Position numbers and translations under genes: made by a program
Assembly (NCBI RefSeq): GCF_000716785.1
Contig: NZ_JNYY01000001.1
Coordinates: 682,001-746,000, forward strand
Source: Amycolatopsis vancoresmycina
GTDB lineage: Bacteria > Actinomycetota > Actinomycetes > Mycobacteriales > Pseudonocardiaceae
DNA: 64,000 bases
Reading direction: 5' to 3'
Shown: piece by piece, positions 58,701 to 64,000 of the stretch
Numbering within the stretch: the first letter of the stretch is position 1
How the letters are laid out: each line of letters opens with the position of its first letter
The notes under the pieces: generated by a model
Seen by the model: the letters and a program-made list of their open reading frames with translations, nothing else
Told to the model about the DNA's origin: nothing
The model's database searches: none

Positions 58701-59702
58701 ATGGCCGACATCGACCGCCGCTTCGGGTTCCGGCACCTGCGCGGCGCCCCGACCGTCCACATCCGCCACTACCGCCGCGGCAAGCTCGCGCACGACGGCG
58801 TCGGGCTGTCCTTCTGGTACCGGCCGCTGACCGCGGTCGTGTCGGAGGTCCCGGTGGACGACCGCGAGCTGCCGCTGCTGTTCCATGCCCGCACGGCCGA
58901 CTTCCAGGACGTCACCGTCCAGCTGGCCCTGACCTTCCGGATCGAGGACCCGGCACTGGCCGCCCAGCGCATCGACTTCTCCATCGACCCGGACACCGGG
59001 CGCTGGAGAAGCGACCCCCTGGCCCAGATCAGCGGGCTGCTCACCGAAAACGTCCAGCAGTACGCGGTCGAGGTGCTGACCCGCACCCCGCTGGCGACCG
59101 CGCTCGTCGACGGCGTCCGCGCGGTCCGCGACCGGATCCGCGCCGGGCTGGCCGAAGAGGACACCCGGCTCGCGCAGACCGGCTCGGCGGTGATCGACGT
59201 CCGGGTCGTGGCGATCCGGGCCGAGCCGGAGGTCGAGAAGGCACTGCAAACGACCGCGCGCGAGAAGGTGCAGCAGGAAGCCGACCGCGCGACCTTCGAG
59301 CGGCGGGCGCTCGCCGTCGAACGCGAACGCGCGATCAGCGAGAACGAGCTGCAGAACCAGATCGAGCTGGCCCGCCGCGAGGAGCAGCTGCTCACCCAGC
59401 GCGGCGCGAACGCCCGCCGCCAGGCCGAGGAAGCCGCGGCGGCGAACCGGATCGAGACCGAAGCGCAGGCGTCGCGGAAGGAGCGGCTGACGCAGGTGGA
59501 GGCGGACGGCAAGCGCGCCCTCGGCGAGGCGGAGGCGGCGGGCGAGGCCGCGCGCCTGGCGGCGTACCGCGATCTGCCCGAGGGCGTGCTGACCGGGCTG
59601 GCCCTGAAGGAACTGGCGGGGAACCTGCCGCAGATCGACAGCTTGGTGCTGACCCCGGACCTGCTCACGCCGCTGCTGACGAAGCTCGGTGTCCGCTCGT
59701 GA
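58701..59702 (+). CDS. SPFH/Band 7 (prohibitin-like) protein
   Basis: A 333-residue protein. An SPFH domain at about 20-190 (YRPLTAVVSEVPVDDRELPL, then FQDVTVQLALTFRIED) is followed by a long Glu/Ala/Arg coiled coil at about 195-290 and a short C-terminal domain. No transmembrane segment is visible, unlike typical stomatins. It forms oligomeric scaffolds in the family. Ribosome site GAGGAGGA is strong. It overlaps the NAD-kinase-like gene (GTGA) and is divergent from NrtR, so it probably works in NAD homeostasis or NAD-dependent stress response. Confidence 0.92.
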   Translation: MADIDRRFGFRHLRGAPTVHIRHYRRGKLAHDGVGLSFWYRPLTAVVSEVPVDDRELPLLFHARTADFQDVTVQLALTFRIEDPALAAQRIDFSIDPDTGRWRSDPLAQISGLLTENVQQYAVEVLTRTPLATALVDGVRAVRDRIRAGLAEEDTRLAQTGSAVIDVRVVAIRAEPEVEKALQTTAREKVQQEADRATFERRALAVERERAISENELQNQIELARREEQLLTQRGANARRQAEEAAAANRIETEAQASRKERLTQVEADGKRALGEAEAAGEAARLAAYRDLPEGVLTGLALKELAGNLPQIDSLVLTPDLLTPLLTKLGVRS

Positions 59703-60565
59703 GCCTGGCCCCGCGGGTCGTCCTCGTGCACCGCCGCACCGAGCTGGACGAGCTGGTCGCCCGCCACGGCACGCGCGGCCAAGCCGAGTTCTTCCTGCGC
59801 ACCCGGGGCCGTGACCTCGCCGAGGTGACCGCCGCCGACGCGGCCGTGCGCGCCGCTCTCGCCGCGGCCAGTGCCGCCATCCCGCTCGACTGGCGGCGCG
59901 GCGAGGTCGAACGGGCGGACCTCGACCGGTTCCTCTTCACCCCGGAGGACGTAGTCGTCGTGGTCGGGCAGGACGGCCTGGTCGCCAACGTCGCCAAGTA
60001 CCTCGACGGCCAGCCGGTCGTTGGGATCGCGCCCGGCGAGCCCGGCGTGCTCGTCAGGCACCCGGCGCACGCCGTCGCCGATCTCGTGCGGTCCACCGGT
60101 GCCGTCGAGCACCGGACGATGGCCGAACTCACCGCCGACGACGGCCAGCGGCTGCTCGCGTTGAACGAGATCTACCTCGGGCACGCCGGGCACCAGACCG
60201 CGCGCTACCGGCTGCGGGCCGGCGGGACGGCCGAACGCCAGGCGTCCTCGGGCCTCCTCGTCGGCACCGGCACCGGGGCCACCGGCTGGTGCGGTTCGGT
60301 CTGGCGGGAACGCCGCAGCGCGCTGCGGCTGCCCGCGCCCGGCGAGGCACGGCTGGTCTGGTTCGTCCGGGAGGCGTGGCCGTCACCGACGACGGGAACC
60401 GGCTGCACCGAAGGAGAACTGACGGCGTCGCCGCTGACCGTCGAGGTCGAATCCGACCGGCTGGTCGCGTTCGGCGACGGCCTCGAATCCGACAGCGTCG
60501 CCCTCACCCGCGGCCAGACGGCGACCTTCGCCCCGGCGGCGAAGACCGTCCGCCTGGTGCGGTGA
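59699..60565 (+). CDS. NAD kinase-like protein
   Basis: A 288-residue protein related to ATP-NAD kinases. The conserved GGDGT motif is replaced by VGQDGLV, and the second motif reads GTGTGATGW. The LNEIYLGHA segment corresponds to the NE/D motif of the family. The changed nucleotide site suggests altered or lost kinase activity. GTG start overlaps the SPFH stop codon. With NrtR and SPFH it forms a compact unit; a role in sensing or modifying NAD(P) is inferred. It ends before a clear terminator. Confidence 0.85.
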   Translation: MSLAPRVVLVHRRTELDELVARHGTRGQAEFFLRTRGRDLAEVTAADAAVRAALAAASAAIPLDWRRGEVERADLDRFLFTPEDVVVVVGQDGLVANVAKYLDGQPVVGIAPGEPGVLVRHPAHAVADLVRSTGAVEHRTMAELTADDGQRLLALNEIYLGHAGHQTARYRLRAGGTAERQASSGLLVGTGTGATGWCGSVWRERRSALRLPAPGEARLVWFVREAWPSPTTGTGCTEGELTASPLTVEVESDRLVAFGDGLESDSVALTRGQTATFAPAAKTVRLVR

Positions 60566-60570
60566 CCGCG

Positions 60571-60602
60571 CCGGCCCGGCACACCGAGGGGTGCCGGGCC
60601 GG
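60571..60602. terminator. bidirectional hairpin between NAD-kinase-like and GH15 genes
   Basis: CCGGCCCGGCAC (60571-60582) pairs perfectly with 60591-60602 (12 bp) over an 8-nt loop. Located between convergent stop codons at 60565 and 60608. Confidence 0.8.
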
Positions 60603-60607
60603 TGGGA

Positions 60608-62833
60608 TCAGGTGCCGTAGCGGGTCTTGACGATCGACGGCGTGTCGAGGTTGCGGCCCGCGTCGATGCTCTGCGCCAGCCGCAGGTACTGACCCTCGGC
60701 CCACATCAGCGGGCCCGCGCTGCCGGTGGGCCTGCCGAGGCCGAAGCAGCCGACGTCGGCGCGGTCCCAGACCTGCTCCGGCACGAAGTACCCGTCGTTG
60801 ACCGAGTCCGCCATCGACTTGAGGTACACCGCCGCCGAGCGGCCGTTGGCCAGTTCGTACTCGCCGCGCTCCCCCGACAGCACCGGCCACAGCCGCCCGA
60901 ACCGCTGCGAGCCGTTCGCCGGCCAGCCGCTGCAGTTCGCCGTGCTCTCGCCGTAGTTGTCGTGCGGGTAGCGGTGGAAGTAGACGTCGCCGTTCGGCAG
61001 CGTCACCTGCACCGCCGAGTTGCCGTCCGACGCCGCGGCCGTCGGCGCCACCGAGTTCGCGATCGTCGTGTCGCCGGCCGGCCGGATCCCGAGCCGCACC
61101 AGGTCGAGGAAGCCGAAGTCGGTGACGTCGTGCTCGTAGAAGCAGCCTTCGTCGAAGCAGATCGTCGCGCCGTCGTTGGGGTTGCCGGCCCGGTCGAGGC
61201 GTTCGTAGTAGGTGTGCCCGCCCCAGTAGCCGGACGTCGTCACGGTCCAGCCGGCCAGGGAGTTGCGCCAGGAGTCCGCTGTGGACTCCCACGCCGACGC
61301 GCTCGCCGTGTCGCCGTTCGCCCGCGCGATGGCACCCGCGGCGACGAGCCCGGCGATCTCGGCGGCCACCGAGGACGGCGACTTGCCGTACTGCTCCTCC
61401 CACCGCTCGGTGGTGTCCGGGCCGGCCGAGACGATGTGCCCGGCCGTCGTCTTGACCTTGGCGTACGTCGAGGCGTCGGTGAGGCCGGTCAGCCAGGCCA
61501 GCAGGATCGCGTCGGCGTCCTGGTCGAGCTGTTCGCAGCAGCCGAGCTGCTGGGCGCTCGCGCCCGCCACGCCGGAAACCGGGCTGTAGCGCGGGAACGA
61601 GCCCGCCGGGTACGTCGTGCCGTCACCGGCCGTGGGGCTGCCGATCCACTGGGAGTTCCAGAGGAATTGGGCCATCCGCTTGGCCTGCGCGCTGTCGCCG
61701 GCGGCCAGCAGGCCGGTCGCCTGCTGGTACAGGTCACGGCCCCAGACGCGGTGGTAGCCGTCGTTGAGGTGGTCACCGTTCGTGAAGTCGCCCCACGGGG
61801 TCGCCAGCCCGGCGACGCTCGCGCCCGGGTGCTGCTTGTCTTCGGCGGTCTTCAGCGCCATCGCCGCGACGTAGTAGGCGCGACGCCGTTGCGTGTCACC
61901 GGAAACGCTCGCCGGCGCGGCCTTCAAGCCGGTCACGTACGAGTTCCAGCCGCTGCGGTAGGACGCCGAAACGGCCGGGAAACCGCTGGTCAGGGACGCG
62001 CTCGCGGCCGAGGAAGCGGCGGCCGCGGTGCCGCCGTAGCCGAGGGCGACGGTGAACGTCGTGTCGGTGCCCACCGGAATCTGTCCACATTGGACGACGT
62101 TGCCGGTGCCGGAGATGGCGTCGAACTGGTTGTTCAGGGTCTTGTCGGCGCGCAGGTCGACCAGGCAGTCGCTGGCCGCGCCGGTGTAGCCGTTGTCGTG
62201 CGCGGTGAAGCCGGTCGAGACGCGCAGCGCGGAGACGACCGTGGTGGCCGTGCCGCCGAACAGCGTCTCGGTCCCGCTCGCCATCAGCGCGCCCGAGGAG
62301 TCCCACCAGGCGTTGTCGTTCGAGCCGCCGCCGGCCATCGACGGGTTGGCCAGCAGGTAGAGCCGGTAGCTGCCGCCGTCGAGCGACTGGAACCGGGTGT
62401 TCGTCACCAGGGTCGCGCGGGCCGGGTCGGTGACGTAGTCGGTGGTGATCCGGTACTTCCCGCTCTTGGCCGTGTTGGTGACGGTGTACTGCAGCGCCTT
62501 CTCGTCGGGCATGGACACGACGTGGTTGGTGGCGTCGCGTTCGAGGTCGACGAAGCTCGAGCCGTCGGTGATCACGAACTGCATGTCCTGCATGTTCGGG
62601 ACGTCGGCCCGCGGGTAGAAGACCTCGGAGGTGACGCCGTTGGCGACGGTGAACCACACCGGGCTGCCGGTGGTCGTCGACGTGCCGAGCGCGGACTTGT
62701 TGCCGGTCGCCCACGAGGCGCCGCCACCGCAGCAGTCGGTCGCGGTGCCGCTCGCCAGGGCCGTGCCGGGCAGCGCCCCGGCGAGCAGAATTCCGGCTCC
62801 GGCGCAGGCCAGGACTGCTTTCCACCTGATCAT
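60608..62833 (-). CDS. secreted glucoamylase/glucodextranase (GH15)
   Basis: A 741-residue exported enzyme. Signal peptide to about residue 28, beta-sandwich N-terminal domain to about 320, then an (alpha/alpha)6 GH15 barrel. The general acid Glu is in TTERWEEQYG and the base Glu in GYFVPEQVWD, both canonical. It releases glucose from starch, dextran or related alpha-glucans outside the cell. Strong ribosome site GGAGGA. A perfect 29-bp inverted repeat lies just upstream and is probably its operator. The upstream TetR gene is on the same strand but its relation is unproven. Confidence 0.94.
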   Translation of the reverse strand: MIRWKAVLACAGAGILLAGALPGTALASGTATDCCGGGASWATGNKSALGTSTTTGSPVWFTVANGVTSEVFYPRADVPNMQDMQFVITDGSSFVDLERDATNHVVSMPDEKALQYTVTNTAKSGKYRITTDYVTDPARATLVTNTRFQSLDGGSYRLYLLANPSMAGGGSNDNAWWDSSGALMASGTETLFGGTATTVVSALRVSTGFTAHDNGYTGAASDCLVDLRADKTLNNQFDAISGTGNVVQCGQIPVGTDTTFTVALGYGGTAAAASSAASASLTSGFPAVSASYRSGWNSYVTGLKAAPASVSGDTQRRRAYYVAAMALKTAEDKQHPGASVAGLATPWGDFTNGDHLNDGYHRVWGRDLYQQATGLLAAGDSAQAKRMAQFLWNSQWIGSPTAGDGTTYPAGSFPRYSPVSGVAGASAQQLGCCEQLDQDADAILLAWLTGLTDASTYAKVKTTAGHIVSAGPDTTERWEEQYGKSPSSVAAEIAGLVAAGAIARANGDTASASAWESTADSWRNSLAGWTVTTSGYWGGHTYYERLDRAGNPNDGATICFDEGCFYEHDVTDFGFLDLVRLGIRPAGDTTIANSVAPTAAASDGNSAVQVTLPNGDVYFHRYPHDNYGESTANCSGWPANGSQRFGRLWPVLSGERGEYELANGRSAAVYLKSMADSVNDGYFVPEQVWDRADVGCFGLGRPTGSAGPLMWAEGQYLRLAQSIDAGRNLDTPSIVKTRYGT

Positions 62834-62857
62834 CGGGGTCCTCCGACGGCGTTGTCG

Positions 62858-62886
62858 TCAATATGTTGCGAGCCGCAACATATTGA
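62858..62886. promoter_or_regulatory. 29-bp perfect inverted repeat before the GH15 gene
   Basis: TCAATATGTTGCG (62858-62870) and CGCAACATATTGA (62874-62886) are perfect 13-bp arms around AGC. AT-rich arms and the position 25 bp before the GH15 ATG indicate an operator, perhaps for a LacI- or ROK-type maltose/dextran regulator not in this window. Confidence 0.75.
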
Positions 62887-62940
62887 GCCACCGGTCGGTG
62901 ACAAGCAATGTCCGATCGGACTGAACCGATCCAGCCCGGC

Positions 62941-63636
62941 TCAGGCGTCGGCGATGCGGTCCAGCCATTCGGCCATCAGGACGCGCTCGGCCGCGGTGAG
63001 GACGGTGGCGCCGTCGAGCCCGGCCCGCAGCGCGATCGCGCGCTCCGGCAGGTCCGAACCCGCCGGTTCGCCGCCGCCGGTCAGGATCCGGCTCAGCACC
63101 GTTTCGCGTGCGGTCGGCGACAACTCGGGGTCGCGGTCCGCCACCGGGGTCGCGATCAGGGACAGCACGACGCCCATGCCGGTCGCGTGCACCAGCCGAG
63201 CCGCGCGCTCGACGCTCACCCGGAGCCGCCCCGCCGCCGCGACGCGCTCGACGATGCCGTGCAGCATCGCCTCGGCCTCGCGGCCGGCGGGCGAGGTGCG
63301 GCCCGGGCGCGTGTCGCCGTACATGAGCACGTAGAACTCCGGACGGGACAGCCCGAATTCGATGTGCAGGTCCCAGCCGCGACGCAGGTCCTCCACCGCG
63401 TCGCCGGTCGAGCCCAGCGCGCGCTTGCTCGCCAGGTACTCGTCGAAACCGTACGCGGCGACGGCGTCGAGCAGGCCGTCCTTGTCGCCGAACAGCCGGT
63501 ACAACGCGGGCGGCTGGACGCCGGCCGCGGCACTGACCGCGCGGGTCGACAGGCCGTCGCGCCCCTCCGCGGCCAGCAGCGCGGCCGCCGCCTGGAGGAT
63601 CCGCTCACGGGTGTCCGCCGCCGTCTTCGTCACCAT
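62941..63636 (-). CDS. TetR/AcrR family regulator
   Basis: A 231-residue regulator. N-terminal HTH ERILQAAAALLAAEGRDGLS followed by AAGVQPPALYRLFGDKDGLL; C-terminal ligand domain of about 160 residues. ATG 63636 overlaps a palindrome, indicating autorepression. The target may be the neighbouring glycerate kinase or an unlinked gene; the GH15 gene 108 bp downstream is less likely since it has its own palindrome. Confidence 0.92.
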   Translation of the reverse strand: MVTKTAADTRERILQAAAALLAAEGRDGLSTRAVSAAAGVQPPALYRLFGDKDGLLDAVAAYGFDEYLASKRALGSTGDAVEDLRRGWDLHIEFGLSRPEFYVLMYGDTRPGRTSPAGREAEAMLHGIVERVAAAGRLRVSVERAARLVHATGMGVVLSLIATPVADRDPELSPTARETVLSRILTGGGEPAGSDLPERAIALRAGLDGATVLTAAERVLMAEWLDRIADA

Positions 63637-63651
63637 GGTTCCAATGGTAAC
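63629..63651. promoter_or_regulatory. autoregulatory TetR operator
   Basis: GTCACCAT (63629-63636) and ATGGTAAC (63644-63651) form an inverted repeat with one mismatch over 8 bp and a 7-nt spacer. It covers the tetR start codon. Confidence 0.6.
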
Positions 63652-63663
63652 AAAAGCTCGCTA

Positions 63664-64000
63664 TCACTTGTTCGGTACGTGGTCCGCCGCGACTCGCCGG
63701 GCGAGGCGGCGGAGCAGGGGTGCCGCCTCGGCCATGCACCGCGCCGGATCCGGTTCCAGGTCGGTCAGCGCGTAGGCCGCGGAGATGCCCGCGGCGGCGA
63801 GGTCGCGCGCGGACAGCGCGCAGCGTCCGGACACCGCGACGCACGGGATGCCCTGGGCCGCCGCGGCGCGGGCCACCCCCGCCGGCGCCTTGCCGGAGAG
63901 GGTCTGCTCGTCGAGGGAACCCTCGCCGGTGACGACCAGCGAGGCTCCGGCCAGCGCCGCGTCGAAGCCGAGCAGGTCGAGGAGCAGCTCGATGCCGGGG
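63664..64000 (-). CDS. glycerate kinase, C-terminal part (cut by right edge)
   Basis: At least 111 residues of the C-terminus of a type I glycerate kinase (GarK/GlxK family). The conserved segment VVTGEGSLDEQTLSGKAPAG is present, followed by IPCVAVSGRCALS and a short end. The enzyme phosphorylates D-glycerate in glyoxylate/glycerate metabolism. The start lies beyond the window. It is on the same strand as and upstream of the TetR gene, with 27 bp between. Confidence 0.9.
   Translation of the reverse strand, partial: PGIELLLDLLGFDAALAGASLVVTGEGSLDEQTLSGKAPAGVARAAAAQGIPCVAVSGRCALSARDLAAAGISAAYALTDLEPDPARCMAEAAPLLRRLARRVAADHVPNK

Noticed and set aside
1..64000. Insertion sequences, phage genes, origin of replication
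   Set aside because: No transposase, integrase, structural phage gene, DnaA-box cluster or par genes recognised anywhere in the window.

Overview
This window looks like chromosomal DNA of a high-GC filamentous actinomycete, most likely Pseudonocardiaceae and Amycolatopsis-like. The signs are: about 70% or higher GC by eye, many GTG starts, GTGA/ATGA stop-start overlaps, dense LacI/TetR/GntR regulation, Tat and lipoprotein secretion, large secreted glycosidases, a stand-alone LigD polymerase and an iterative polyketide synthase operon. The genus is inferred from style only. No rRNA, functional tRNA, IS element, CRISPR array or origin was seen.

Layout. 0-4 kb: a gene running off the left edge, a barstar-like inhibitor, then a TetR gene divergent from a YbfB-type transporter and a hydrolase, with two near-identical palindromic operators between. 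4-9 kb: a DivIVA-like protein, a PEBP-SRPBCC fusion, a GntR regulator with an AT-rich palindrome, and an ACP-KS-hydrolase mini-operon. 9-12 kb: a rodlin-like secreted protein, a polysaccharide-deacetylase-like protein and a beta-propeller lipoprotein. 12-14.4 kb: a lower-GC island with a glycine-rich-domain-like protein and a membrane/coiled-coil/GAF-like protein plus a small partner. 14.4-18.8 kb: LacI, CoA-transferase, CitE-like lyase, HAD and DoxX genes. 18.8-25.7 kb: a GH95 fucosidase, an NmrA-like reductase and a large GH87-like beta-helix glycosidase. 25.8-29.6 kb: HxlR, thiolase, LigD polymerase and PHP phosphoesterase, including a patch of strand-asymmetric (A+C) composition.

29.6-45.1 kb is the highlight: a minus-strand operon of a 2242-residue PKS (two tandem FMN oxidoreductase-like domains, KS, AT, two ACPs, KR), a 1427-residue PKS (KS, AT, DH, phosphopantetheinyl transferase), a free ACP, an alpha/beta hydrolase and a family 1 glycosyltransferase. 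All junctions overlap by 1-4 nt. A DHA2-type exporter fused to a MarR-like domain follows. This resembles PUFA / heterocyst-glycolipid / enediyne-type iterative synthases, and a glycosylated, exported polyketide or fatty-acid-like lipid is the natural inference.

45.8-64 kb: a PLP enzyme with a YheO-type regulator; a UPF1-like SF1 helicase with a glycine-zipper hydrophobic segment; glutaminase divergent from an asparagine-permease-like transporter; a LacI-beta-galactosidase pair with tandem operators; NrtR divergent from SPFH and NAD-kinase-like genes with two palindromes; a GH15 glucoamylase; a TetR with its own operator; and the C-terminal part of a glycerate kinase at the right edge. Several convergent or terminal junctions carry perfect hairpins, listed as terminators.
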